64,000 bases of DNA from 66-474 sp035281745 (GTDB taxonomy: Bacteria > Pseudomonadota > Gammaproteobacteria > Xanthomonadales > Rhodanobacteraceae), in NCBI GenBank assembly GCA_035281745.1, contig DATEDI010000005.1, positions 62,001-126,000 on the forward strand. Direction: 5' to 3'. The notes beneath the pieces are model-generated. The model did no database searches. It saw only the letters and a program-made list of their open reading frames with translations, and had not been told where the DNA came from. This document shows, piece after piece, positions 24,822 through 32,663 of this stretch. Numbering within the stretch: the stretch's first letter is position 1; every line of letters starts with the position of its first letter. A program made the translations under genes and the position numbers.

Positions 24822-25288
24822 CCGCAAGCTCCGCCCGAGCAACAGGCTTTTTCGGATGGCGTGGACACCGTCGATGGTCCACAGCAGGCGTTGCCGGACG
24901 GTTCGTGCGTGGGCGCGGAATACGTGGTCGCCTCGCCATGGGTGTGGAAGGTTTCCCAGCGTACCCCCTGCGGGTCTTCCGCCCAGTATTTGTCCGCATG
25001 CGCATAGCAGCACGTGGTGCCTTGTTCGGCCAGCGTGACCTTGTCGGCAGCGACCAGGCGCGCACCGATTTCTTCCAGTTCCGCGCCATCGTCAGCTTGC
25101 AGACCCAAGTGATCGACGCCGGCCGCGCGATCGCGTTGCGAGATCGCGAAGTTCACACGCGGATCATCCAACATCCATTTGGCGTAATCGGACTTGCGCA
25201 CGCTCGGCTCGGTGCCGAACAGGATGGAATAGAAGCCGATGCTGGCATCCAGGTCGGTGACATTGACGTGTACGTGAAAGCGTTTCAT
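24818..25288 (-). CDS. arsI: ArsI/CadI-family dioxygenase (candidate C-As lyase)
   Basis: This 156-residue vicinal-oxygen-chelate enzyme begins MKRFHVHVNVTDLDASIGFY, with metal-ligand histidine, and continues with GVDHLGLQ and a Glu-containing WETFHTHGE. The vicinal cysteines in GTTCCYAHADKYW correspond to those that bind trivalent organoarsenicals in ArsI, which cleaves the carbon-arsenic bond of methylarsenite. A cysteine-rich tail (NACCGP, KACCSGGACG) is also present. ATG 25288 overlaps the arsR stop as ATGA. The older name CadI reflects cadmium induction in mycobacteria, and the activity here is inferred. Confidence 0.85.
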   Translation of the reverse strand: MKRFHVHVNVTDLDASIGFYSILFGTEPSVRKSDYAKWMLDDPRVNFAISQRDRAAGVDHLGLQADDGAELEEIGARLVAADKVTLAEQGTTCCYAHADKYWAEDPQGVRWETFHTHGEATTYSAPTHEPSGNACCGPSTVSTPSEKACCSGGACG

Positions 25289-25620
25289 GGACGTTTTCTC
25301 CGGGTGGGCGCGCACGTGGGTGCGCAGGAAGCGGCATCGCTGCCGCAACAGTTTTCGGTGAGGAACGCGAGCAACGCGTTCATGCGGGCGTAGTCGGCGC
25401 GGCACCGAATCACGCGCCCTTCGCGCTCGTCGCGCACCAGCCCGGCGTTGCGCAACACATTGAGGTGGCTGGTCAGGGTGGCGCCGGGCACTTTCAGGCG
25501 CGCGGCAATTTCACCCACCGGCAGACCTTCGTCACCCGCCTGAACCAGCAAACGGTAGGCGGCCAAGCGGCTGTCTTGCGCCAGTGCACCCAATGCTTTC
25601 ACGGCTTCATTCTGTTTCAT
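25285..25620 (-). CDS. arsR: ArsR-family arsenic-responsive repressor
   Basis: This 111-residue winged-helix repressor begins MKQNEAVKALGALAQDSRLA at ATG 25620. Its recognition region is LKVPGATLTSHLNVLRNAG, followed by the wing. Cysteines lie at the C-terminus (TENCCGSDAASCAPTCAPT) and not in the classic ELCVCDL motif of the R773 ArsR, as seen in other ArsR types with C-terminal As(III) sites. It is the first gene of the operon, preceded by a strong promoter containing a likely operator. Release on As(III) binding is expected from the family. Confidence 0.92.
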   Translation of the reverse strand: MKQNEAVKALGALAQDSRLAAYRLLVQAGDEGLPVGEIAARLKVPGATLTSHLNVLRNAGLVRDEREGRVIRCRADYARMNALLAFLTENCCGSDAASCAPTCAPTRRKRP

Positions 25621-25627
25621 AATTCCA

Positions 25628-25655
25628 ATAATATAGAAATGTGTGAAACTGTCAA
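25628..25655 (-). promoter_or_regulatory. Promoter of the ars operon
   Basis: On the minus strand, TTGACA (25650-25655) and TATTAT (25628-25633) are separated by 16 bases, close to the sigma-70 consensus. The inverted repeat ATTCCAATAATATAGAAAT (25622-25640) covers the -10 region and resembles ArsR operators, so the repressor would block the promoter. The arsR start codon is 8 bases downstream of the -10 box, leaving a very short leader. Confidence 0.8.
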
Positions 25656-25742
25656 GCCAGCTCCGGATTCGGGGACGATTTCGCGACGACCGACAGCCAC
25701 GATGCTCCGCCTGCACGGGCGTAGAGGGGGTGCCGCCTAGGA

Positions 25743-25832
25743 TCAAAATTCGCAGCCGTCACCGGGCTTCGGCTTGAGTAGTGCACCGCAGGCTGGGCAA
25801 TCCCGGAAGAATTGGCACGCATCCGCGGGGAC
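25743..25832 (-). pseudogene. Relic of a GDCCVxC-domain protein
   Basis: The minus strand reads VPADACQFFRDCPACGALLK, then PKPGDGCEF and TGA. Intact GDCCVxC proteins, small cysteine proteins of mercury and arsenic loci, have T-D-A-C-Q-F-[FY]-x-E-C-x-G-C-G-A-L-L-[RK]-P-K-P-G-D-C-C-V-F-C-S-Y. Here the second Cys of the GDCC motif region is Gly-shifted, the next Cys position is TGA, and another stop follows two codons later. The N-terminal CPHC part is also missing. The rest of 25656-26090 shows no gene I can support. Confidence 0.65.
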
Positions 25833-26090
25833 GCTCCCGACGCCGATCAATACGCCTTGATCCGCGTTCTCACTTCGGTGTTGACCACCGTGCAAGGAAC
25901 CGATACGTTTACCGTCCCTTTGGGGAGTAGCCGCCTTCGTTGCCAGAAGGGGCCGCGTCAACATACTTGGCTTCGGCCATGGCGCGGCCAGCCGTAACGG
26001 GCTTGGCAAGACCACGGGTTTCGGTATCCGCTAGCGGGTTGGGCGCGGGTGTCGAAGCCTTTGGCTTGCGCCCAACTCCCAAGAATTCAC

Positions 26091-27098
26091 GTGACCTCCC
26101 TTGCTCTGACCATCGGCCTGCTGCTGGGCGCGGCCATCGTCATTTATCTCGCCTGCGAGTATTTCGTCAATGGCGTCGAATGGGTCGGCCGCAAGCTGGC
26201 GGTGAGCCAGCAGGCGACCGGCTCAATCCTCGCGGCTTTCGGTACGGCATTGCCGGAAAGCGTGGTGACCTTCGTTGCTGTCACGTTTGGTGCCAGCGCT
26301 GCGCAGAAGGAGATCGGCGTCGGCGCGGCACTCGGCGGTCCTCTGGTGCTTTCCACCATCGCCTACGCCACGGTCGGCATCACCCTGCTGGTCTGCCGCC
26401 AGAAACTGCCGCACATTGTGACCATCCGCGATGAGTTTCGCCGGCTGAGCCGCGATCAAGGCTGGTTCCTCGCCATATTCCTCTGCAAGGTCGGGCTCGG
26501 CCTGGTGGTCTTTGCGTGGAAACCCTGGCTGGGTATTTTGTTCCTGCTCGCCTACGCCGCCTATTTCCGCAAGGAGATGTCCGGCGAGGCTGGCGTCGAA
26601 GAGGGCACGCCCGAGCCGTTGAAGCTGACCCCGCGCCATGCCGTGCCGCCCACATGGGCAGCCATTGCGCAAACCGTCGCGGCACTCGTGGTGATTTTCG
26701 CGGCGTCCCATTTTTTCGTCGGCCAGCTCGACGTGCTGGGGCCGCAACTGGGACTCCGACCGCAGCTGGTTGCACTGCTCTTCAGCCCGATCGCCACCGA
26801 ACTGCCTGAAACGATGAATGCCATCATCTGGGTACGCCAAGGCAAGCATCGCCTCGCGCTTGCCAACATCAGCGGCGCAATGATGATCCAAGCCACCGTA
26901 CCCACTGCGCTGGGCCTGTTCTTTACGCCATGGGTCTTCGATGAATCCCTGATCGTCGCGGCAGGGGTTACGATTGCAGCCATCGTCGTGATGTTTACCG
27001 CCTTCCATCGTGGCATCACGTCGCGCAAGCTGCTGGCCTCCATGGCGCTGTTCTATGTGGCGTTCGCGGTGTGGGTGATCATCCGGCGACTTGCTTGA
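26091..27098 (+). CDS. CaCA-family sodium/calcium (cation/proton) exchanger
   Basis: This inner-membrane antiporter of about 335 residues has some ten hydrophobic segments in two homologous halves. Each half carries the alpha-repeat motif of the CaCA family: AAFGTALPESVVTFVAV in the first and SPIATELPETMNAIIW in the second, with the ion-binding glutamates. The downstream repeat GKHRLALANISGAMMIQAT also fits. GTG 26091 places the first helix at the N-terminus as usual; a longer frame starts at GTG 26049. No convincing ribosome-binding site was found. The transported ion is unknown, but a metal-block setting favours calcium, manganese or cadmium. Confidence 0.85.
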   Translation: MTSLALTIGLLLGAAIVIYLACEYFVNGVEWVGRKLAVSQQATGSILAAFGTALPESVVTFVAVTFGASAAQKEIGVGAALGGPLVLSTIAYATVGITLLVCRQKLPHIVTIRDEFRRLSRDQGWFLAIFLCKVGLGLVVFAWKPWLGILFLLAYAAYFRKEMSGEAGVEEGTPEPLKLTPRHAVPPTWAAIAQTVAALVVIFAASHFFVGQLDVLGPQLGLRPQLVALLFSPIATELPETMNAIIWVRQGKHRLALANISGAMMIQATVPTALGLFFTPWVFDESLIVAAGVTIAAIVVMFTAFHRGITSRKLLASMALFYVAFAVWVIIRRLA

Positions 27099-27157
27099 TT
27101 ACGCCGTGACCGCGCAACCGACAAGCGATTTATCCTGCGTCGCAGGAGACTGACTTG

Positions 27158-28216
27158 ATGAAACGCTTGTTTTTCTCACCCGCTGTCGTGGCTGCCTTGG
27201 CAGCAGCGCTGCTGTTTGGCTCCAGCACGCCCTTTGCCAAGCAACTCCTGCGCGACGTATCGCCGATCCTGTTAGCAGGCCTGCTGTACCTCGGAAGCGG
27301 CCTCGGCCTCGGCATCGTCCGGCTCATTCGGGATCGTGGCTGGCGGATGCCGTCCATGTCGGGGCGCGAATGGCTGTGGCTCATGCTCGCGATTGGCTTC
27401 GGCGGAGTGCTGGGGCCGCTCGCGCTGATGTTGGGCCTCATGACGACCTCAGCCGCAACAGCCTCGTTGCTGCTCAACCTCGAAGCAGTGCTCACGGCGG
27501 TGATCGCGTGGGTGGTGTTCCGTGAAAACACTGATCGTCATGTAGTGCTCGGCATGCTGGCGATCATCGCTGGTGCGGTGTTGCTGGCGTGGCCAGAGCC
27601 GCACCAAACCTCCCGGCTGGGCTGGGGCGCATTGTTGATCGCCGGCGCGTGCCTTGCCTGGGCGCTGGACAACAATTTCACGCGCAAGGTGTCGGCGACC
27701 GACGCGCTGTTCCTCGCCGGAATGAAAGGCACCATGGCGGGCATCGTTAACACAGGGATCGCGCTGGCGCTGGGGGCGACACTCCCCGCCGCTTCTGCAA
27801 CGGGCGAAGCGATGCTGGTCGGCCTGCTGGGCTACGGTGTGAGCCTGGTGTTGTTCGTGCTCGCCCTGCGCGGGCTCGGCACGGCGCGCACCGGCGCCTA
27901 TTTTTCGACCGCACCATTCTTGGGGGCAGCCATCGCCATCCTTATCTTCGGTGATCACGCAACGTTCCTGTTCTGGATCGCTGCCATCCTGATGGCCATC
28001 GGCGTGTGGCTGCACCTGACCGAGCGCCACGAGCACATGCACAAGCACGAGGCAATCACCCATACCCACCGCCATGTGCACGACATTCATCATCAGCACA
28101 CCCACGATTTCCCGTGGGATGGCACCGAACCGCATACGCATCCCCACACCCACGAACCCATCACGCACAGCCACCCCCATCACCCCGATATCCATCACCA
28201 GCACAGGCACGATTGA
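27158..28216 (+). CDS. DMT (EamA) transporter with histidine-rich C-terminal tail
   Basis: This 352-residue inner-membrane protein has two EamA repeats of five helices each (LLFGSSTPFAKQLL in the first, AWALDNNFTRKVSATDALFL in the second), the fold of drug/metabolite transporters. ATG 27158 follows AGGAG with normal spacing. The last 67 residues are cytosolic or periplasmic tail with 25 histidines (EHMHKHEAITHTHRHVHD and similar), a clear metal-binding extension not found in ordinary EamA exporters. The tail and the neighbours suggest divalent-metal transport or metal-gated activity. The substrate is not known. Confidence 0.88.
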   Translation: MKRLFFSPAVVAALAAALLFGSSTPFAKQLLRDVSPILLAGLLYLGSGLGLGIVRLIRDRGWRMPSMSGREWLWLMLAIGFGGVLGPLALMLGLMTTSAATASLLLNLEAVLTAVIAWVVFRENTDRHVVLGMLAIIAGAVLLAWPEPHQTSRLGWGALLIAGACLAWALDNNFTRKVSATDALFLAGMKGTMAGIVNTGIALALGATLPAASATGEAMLVGLLGYGVSLVLFVLALRGLGTARTGAYFSTAPFLGAAIAILIFGDHATFLFWIAAILMAIGVWLHLTERHEHMHKHEAITHTHRHVHDIHHQHTHDFPWDGTEPHTHPHTHEPITHSHPHHPDIHHQHRHD

Positions 28217-28747
28217 TGCGCCTTGGTGTGTCCGTCTAGCCACCGATTGCGGCACAACGTGAGTCGCTGACGAGCAGCGTGGAGTAAGCATTGCCGTTCG
28301 ATACCACTGTAGGAGGCGCCGGATTCGTCTGCCGACTCAAGGGCCTCAGCCAGCCATCAACGATCGGTTGCGTCGAGTCGAGTTCGGCCGGCTTCGGCCA
28401 GAGATGCAGTATCCGGGAAGTCCTCGGTCTGCGTTGGGTGGCGAAGCCGAGGGCTGAATGCCATAACCCGCCGATCGAGTTTGGCATTGAGCTGAGCAAC
28501 TTCAAGTCAGCGGTCCCCCTTAACTGTCAACATCACTTCACCGAAGTAAGGACGCCGTGTCCCGGCTGCTTGACCGCTTAGCGGTTCGCCGCAACGATTG
28601 TCATTTGACGGTCATGATGGGTCTGGACTGGTGGGGCAGACACTTGCTGTTCTTGTCTACGAAAATTCTTGTACCCATGGTTGTACCTACGCGGCAAGCG
28701 CAACCAAAAAAGTTCTTATGCATCAATCGATTGCCAGTCTGTTTCAT
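28217..28747 (+). other. 531-base region without a supported gene, up to the island junction
   Basis: No frame here has convincing protein character on either strand. The base composition becomes more AT-rich toward 28640-28740. It contains no recognisable tRNA, transposase or integrase. It probably represents the end of the inserted accessory DNA, since the residual yicC codons begin at about 28748. Confidence 0.5.
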
Positions 28748-28771
28748 AAGCAGGTGCAGAACCTCGAATGA
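28748..28771 (+). pseudogene. yicC: Residual 3' end of yicC (candidate attachment site)
   Basis: The codons before gmk read KQVQNLE followed by TGA 28769-28771, which overlaps the gmk ATG as ATGA. YicC proteins end in a segment of the form L-I-E-Q-[MI]-R-E-Q-[VI]-Q-N-[IL]-E, and yicC lies directly upstream of gmk in many proteobacteria. Everything upstream of these eight codons is unrelated. The 3' end of yicC is a known insertion site for mobilizable islands of the MGIVflInd1 type, so this is the likely right junction. The match is short, and rests on position as much as on sequence. Confidence 0.65.
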
Positions 28772-29409
28772 GCGACGCGACTGCTCCCCGAAAACCTGTT
28801 CCTGGAAGACTTTTTATCGTCGCCGCGCCTTCGGGCGCCGGCAAATCCACGCTGGTCAACGCGTTGCTCGCGCGCGAGCCGGGCATCGCGCTCTCGATTT
28901 CGCATACTACGCGCGCGCCGCGGCCGGGCGACGTGGACGGCGTGCAATATCACTTCGTCGATCGCGCGACGTTCGAGCGGATGGTGGCGCACGGCGATTT
29001 CCTGGAACACGCCGACGTGTTCGGGAATTACTACGGAACTTCACGTGGCGCCGTCGAGCCGACCCTGAAAGTCGGCCGCGACGTGCTGCTGGAAATCGAT
29101 TGGCAGGGCGCTGAACAGGTGCGCCGGGCGATGCCGGAGTGCGTGTCGATCTTCATTCTGCCGCCTTCGCGCGCCGAACTGGAGCGTCGCCTGCGTGCAC
29201 GCGCCACCGACAGCGAGGCCACCATCGAGAAGCGACTGGCGGCGTCGCGCGAGGAAATCGCGCACGCGGACGAATTCGACTGCATCGTCGTCAACGACCG
29301 ATTCGTGGATGCGGTTGCTGCATTGCGGGCGATCGTGCACGCCGCGCGTGCCGGGGAACTCGCGCGGCAGGATCGCCATCAAACCCTGATCGCGCAACTG
29401 CTGGCTTGA
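28768..29409 (+). CDS. gmk: Guanylate kinase
   Basis: This 213-residue cytosolic enzyme phosphorylates GMP to GDP with ATP. The P-loop is FIVAAPSGAGKSTLVNALL near residue 16. SISHTTRAPRPGDVDGVQYH forms the GMP-binding region, and DVLLEIDWQGAEQVRRAMP the Walker-B part. The length and motifs are normal. It is the first core gene right of the accessory block and normally neighbours rpoZ and spoT, here separated by the mla genes. Confidence 0.97.
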   Translation: MSDATAPRKPVPGRLFIVAAPSGAGKSTLVNALLAREPGIALSISHTTRAPRPGDVDGVQYHFVDRATFERMVAHGDFLEHADVFGNYYGTSRGAVEPTLKVGRDVLLEIDWQGAEQVRRAMPECVSIFILPPSRAELERRLRARATDSEATIEKRLAASREEIAHADEFDCIVVNDRFVDAVAALRAIVHAARAGELARQDRHQTLIAQLLA

Positions 29410-29466
29410 GCTCGCATCGCTCCGCTACGCTAGCGTGTTCGTGAACCCCGACTGCACTGCCACGCA

Positions 29467-30303
29467 ATGAATGCCGCTGCCGATCATGTGAAGACCGCCG
29501 ACACGCTGGTACAGGTGCGGGGTTTGCATACGCGCATCGGCGCCAAGACGATTTTCGATGGGCTCGATCTGGGCGTGCCCCGCGGCAGCATCACCGCGAT
29601 CATGGGTCCGTCGGGTACCGGCAAGACCACGCTGCTGCGTCATCTCACGGGACAGTTGCGGCCGGATACCGGCAGTGTGATCGTCGATGGTGAAGACGTT
29701 CCGAAACTCTCGCGCCGCGCGCTGTTCGGCTTGCGCGAACGGATCGGTTACCTGTTCCAGAACTCGGCGCTGCTGACCGATTTCAGCGTGTTCGAGAACA
29801 TCGCCTTTCCGCTGCGCAAGCACGCGAAGTTGCCGGAAGAACTGCTTCGCAACATCGTATTGACCAAGTTGCAGGCGGTGGGTCTGCGCGGCGCCGCTCA
29901 GTTGATGCCGAGCGAACTTTCCGGCGGCATGGCGCGGCGCGTGGCGCTGGCGCGCGCGATCGTGTTCGATCCGATGCTGATCCTGTACGACGAGCCGTTC
30001 GTGGGCCTCGATCCAATCGCGCTGAATCAGGTGCTGCGCCTGATCAAGACGCTCAACAAGACACTCGGGATCACCTCGATCCTGGTCGCGCACGAACTCG
30101 CGGCGATTCGTCAGGTGGCCGATCGCGTGTACTTGATCGCCAACGGCAAGCTGGTGGCGCAGGGCGCACCGGATGAACTCGCACACCAGGATTCACCGTG
30201 GACGCGACAGTTCTTCGGCGGCGAAGCGGACGGTCCCGTGCCGTTTCATTACCCGGCGCCGGATTACGCCACGGAACTCGGGTTTGCGGAGCCCGCGCAA
30301 TGA
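29467..30303 (+). CDS. mlaF: Phospholipid transport ABC ATPase MlaF
   Basis: This 278-residue cytosolic ATPase of the MlaFEDB complex moves phospholipids between inner membrane and periplasmic carrier to keep outer-membrane asymmetry. The Walker A motif GPSGTGKTTLLRHL is near residue 44, the signature is LSGGMARRVALARAI, and Walker B is MLILYDEPFVGLDP. It opens the mla block, with its stop overlapping the mlaE start (ATGA). A C-terminal extension (PAPDYATELGFAEPAQ) is typical of MlaF. Confidence 0.93.
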   Translation: MNAAADHVKTADTLVQVRGLHTRIGAKTIFDGLDLGVPRGSITAIMGPSGTGKTTLLRHLTGQLRPDTGSVIVDGEDVPKLSRRALFGLRERIGYLFQNSALLTDFSVFENIAFPLRKHAKLPEELLRNIVLTKLQAVGLRGAAQLMPSELSGGMARRVALARAIVFDPMLILYDEPFVGLDPIALNQVLRLIKTLNKTLGITSILVAHELAAIRQVADRVYLIANGKLVAQGAPDELAHQDSPWTRQFFGGEADGPVPFHYPAPDYATELGFAEPAQ

Positions 30304-31067
30304 ACGCGAACCTTCGCCGCAACTGGCTGCTCCAAGGCATTGCTTCGGTCGGCGAATGTGGCTTGTTCTTCGTCGCGGTGCTGGGCGCTTTGCCGAAAAG
30401 CCTGCGCTATTGGCGCGAGACCTGCCGGCAGGTCTGGTTCGTGGGCGCGATGAGTCTGGTGATCGTGATGACCTGCGGGCTTTTTGTGGGCATGGTGCTG
30501 GCGCTGCAGCTTTACTACACGCTGTCGATCTTCGGCGGCACCGCGGCGCTCGGCACCGTGGTCGCCTTGAGCCTGTTTCGCGAACTCGGGCCGGTGGTGA
30601 CCGCGCTGCTGGTGGCCGGGCGCGCCGGTACTGCGGTCACGGCGGAGATCGGCTTGATGCGCGCAACCGATCAACTGGATGCAATGGGCATGATGGCGGT
30701 CGATCCGCTGGCCTACGTCGCTTCGCCGCGTTTCCTTGCGGGCGTGATCGCGATGCCGCTGCTGGCGTGCGTATTCAACGCGATGGGCATCTTCGGCGGG
30801 CACTTGGTCGGTGTGACCTGGCTCGGGCTCGACAACGGCACGTTCTGGGGCAACATGACGTCCACGGTGTCGCTGCAGCGCGACATCCTCGACGGCCTGT
30901 ACAAAAGCATCGTGTTCGGCGGCGTGGTCAGCCTGATCGCGGTGTTCCAAGGCTACACCGCGCCGCCCACCAGCGAGGGCGTCGCGTATTCCACCACCCG
31001 CACGGTGGTGTTTTCGTCGATCGTGATCCTCGCGTTCGATTTCGTGATGACGGCCTTCATGACCTGA
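30300..31067 (+). CDS. mlaE: Phospholipid transport permease MlaE
   Basis: This 255-residue inner-membrane permease has five to six hydrophobic segments. The MlaE family motifs are clear: LSLFRELGPVVTALLVAGRA with the conserved F-R-E-L-G-P, and AEIGLMRATDQLDAMGMMAV. I use ATG 30300, which overlaps the mlaF stop, because homology begins there; the frame is open further upstream inside mlaF. It forms the channel of the complex with MlaF, MlaB and MlaD. Confidence 0.93.
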   Translation: MNANLRRNWLLQGIASVGECGLFFVAVLGALPKSLRYWRETCRQVWFVGAMSLVIVMTCGLFVGMVLALQLYYTLSIFGGTAALGTVVALSLFRELGPVVTALLVAGRAGTAVTAEIGLMRATDQLDAMGMMAVDPLAYVASPRFLAGVIAMPLLACVFNAMGIFGGHLVGVTWLGLDNGTFWGNMTSTVSLQRDILDGLYKSIVFGGVVSLIAVFQGYTAPPTSEGVAYSTTRTVVFSSIVILAFDFVMTAFMT

Positions 31068-31090
31068 CTGCACGCAGCATTGGTGATCGC

Positions 31091-31612
31091 ATGAATCCAA
31101 GACCTTCCTACGCCATCGGCACCGGCCTGTTCATCCTGCTCGGCTTTGCCGCGCTGGCGTATCTCGCGACGCAGACGACGTCGGTCGCCAACGGGATGAC
31201 CAGCGGCAACAGCTACACGCTGAAGGCCCGCTTCCAGAACATCGGCCAGTTGAAGGCGCGCGCGCCGGTGAAGATCGCGGGGGTGCGCATCGGCGACGTG
31301 CAATCCATCCAGTTGGAACCACAGCGGATGGACGCGCTGGTGACGCTGTCGATCGACAAGCAGTACAAGGATATTCCGGATGATTCTTCCGCCGCGATAT
31401 TCACCAGCGGTTTACTGGGCGACCAATATGTTGGCATCGAGCCGGGCGGCTCGCCGACGTTCCTGAAGGATGGCGACGAGATGATCCTGACGCAGTCGGC
31501 GATGAGCATCGAGAACCTGATCGGCAAATTCCTGGTCAACGGCGGCCCGAAATCCAGCGGTTCCGACGCATCGCCCTCGTCCAGCACGCCACCGCCATCC
31601 GGCAAGCCCTGA
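31091..31612 (+). CDS. mlaD: MCE-domain lipid-binding protein MlaD
   Basis: This 173-residue protein is anchored by one N-terminal helix (GLFILLGFAALAYLA), followed by an MCE domain at about residues 38-118 (YTLKARFQNIGQLKARAPVK, then IAGVRIGDV and TSGLLGDQYVGIEPGG). MlaD forms a hexameric ring that hands lipids between MlaE and MlaC. The C-terminal tail is serine- and proline-rich. ATG 31091 lies 24 bases after the mlaE stop. The order mlaE-mlaD is standard. Confidence 0.92.
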   Translation: MNPRPSYAIGTGLFILLGFAALAYLATQTTSVANGMTSGNSYTLKARFQNIGQLKARAPVKIAGVRIGDVQSIQLEPQRMDALVTLSIDKQYKDIPDDSSAAIFTSGLLGDQYVGIEPGGSPTFLKDGDEMILTQSAMSIENLIGKFLVNGGPKSSGSDASPSSSTPPPSGKP

Positions 31613-31658
31613 TAAGTTTTGACCGCGCGGCATTCCGTGAGGTCCGAAGGAGAACGAC

Positions 31659-32309
31659 ATGCTGAAACCACCCATCCGCGTGCTGATGGCGATGTTGCTG
31701 GCACTCGCGTTGGCGGTGCCTGCGCTCGCCGCGGCCGAGCAGACGCCGCAACAGATCGTGCAGTCGATCGCCGACCAGCTCGGCAACGCCATCCAGGGCC
31801 GCCAGGGCGAACTGCATCAGCACCCCGACGAGGTCATCAAGATCATCGATGACACCGTGCTGCCGCACTTCGACATGGACTATGCGTCGTTGCTGGTGCT
31901 GGGTCGCCACGCGCGCGACGCCACGCCGGCGCAACGCGTCGCGTTTGCGCGCGCGTTCTACAAGGCATTGACGCGTCGCTACGCCGAGGGCCTGGTCGCC
32001 TATACCCGCGGTTCGGTGAAGGTGCTGCCGGCGCAAGGCGCGCTGGACCAGCGTCGCACCATCGTGCGCACGCAGGTGCTGCTGACCAGCGGCAAGAACC
32101 TCTCGGTGGACTACGCGTTTCGCAAGACGTCGTCCGGTGAATGGAAGGCTTACGACGTGATCATCGAAGGCATTTCCTACATCACCAACTATCGCAATCA
32201 GGTCGATGCCGAAATCAAGAAGGAAGGCATCGATGGCCTGATCAAGCGTCTGCAGACCGAAGGTGCCGGTGCGATCGACCAGATGAAGCAGCAGGACGGC
32301 GGGCACTGA
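31659..32309 (+). CDS. mlaC: Periplasmic phospholipid carrier MlaC
   Basis: This 216-residue soluble periplasmic protein shuttles phospholipids between MlaA at the outer membrane and MlaD at the inner membrane. The signal peptide ends near ALAAAEQ. The mature domain shows VLPHFDMDYASLLVLGRHAR, FKKLTRRYAEGL-like sequence and VDYAFRKTSSGEWKAYDVII, then EGISYITNYRNQ, all typical of the Ttg2D/MlaC family. It is preceded by an AAGGAG-type ribosome-binding site. Confidence 0.93.
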   Translation: MLKPPIRVLMAMLLALALAVPALAAAEQTPQQIVQSIADQLGNAIQGRQGELHQHPDEVIKIIDDTVLPHFDMDYASLLVLGRHARDATPAQRVAFARAFYKALTRRYAEGLVAYTRGSVKVLPAQGALDQRRTIVRTQVLLTSGKNLSVDYAFRKTSSGEWKAYDVIIEGISYITNYRNQVDAEIKKEGIDGLIKRLQTEGAGAIDQMKQQDGGH

Positions 32310-32313
32310 CGCG

Positions 32314-32658
32314 ATGGCGCGGGCGGCGACCGGCATCGACACTGTGAGTTTCGGCGAACCGGATCGCGACACGCTGGCGTTGTCGGGTGCCTTGACGTTC
32401 GCCACCGCGGCACGCGCATTCGGCGAGGGCGGCCGCGCCTTGGCGTCCGGGTCGCAGACACGGCTGGATCTTGGCGGTGTCACCCGCGCCGACAGCGCGG
32501 GACTGGCATGCGTGCTTGCGCTTGCGGCGAACGCAAGCCGCGCCGGCAGGCGCCTGATGGTCGTGCATTGGCCGGAAGGGCTGCGTGCGTTGGCGGCCGT
32601 GTGCGACGTCGAAGCGCTGCTGGATCATCGATCGCTGGATCAACCGGCAGCCGTCTGA
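32314..32658 (+). CDS. mlaB: STAS-domain protein MlaB
   Basis: This 114-residue cytosolic STAS protein stabilises MlaF and is needed for complex activity. The STAS fold is seen as DTLALSGALTFATAARAF and TRLDLGGVTRADSAGLACVL, with the conserved D-S in the middle. It starts four bases after the mlaC stop, so it is surely in the same operon. Its stop lies only five bases from the stop of the convergent mlaA, leaving no room for a separate terminator. Confidence 0.88.
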   Translation: MARAATGIDTVSFGEPDRDTLALSGALTFATAARAFGEGGRALASGSQTRLDLGGVTRADSAGLACVLALAANASRAGRRLMVVHWPEGLRALAAVCDVEALLDHRSLDQPAAV

Positions 32659-32663
32659 TCGCT

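Noticed and set aside
25743..25751. TGA in the cysteine position of the GDCCVxC relic as a possible selenocysteine codon
   Set aside because: A second stop follows two codons later, the N-terminal half is missing, and no SECIS-like hairpin was seen. Decay explains it better.
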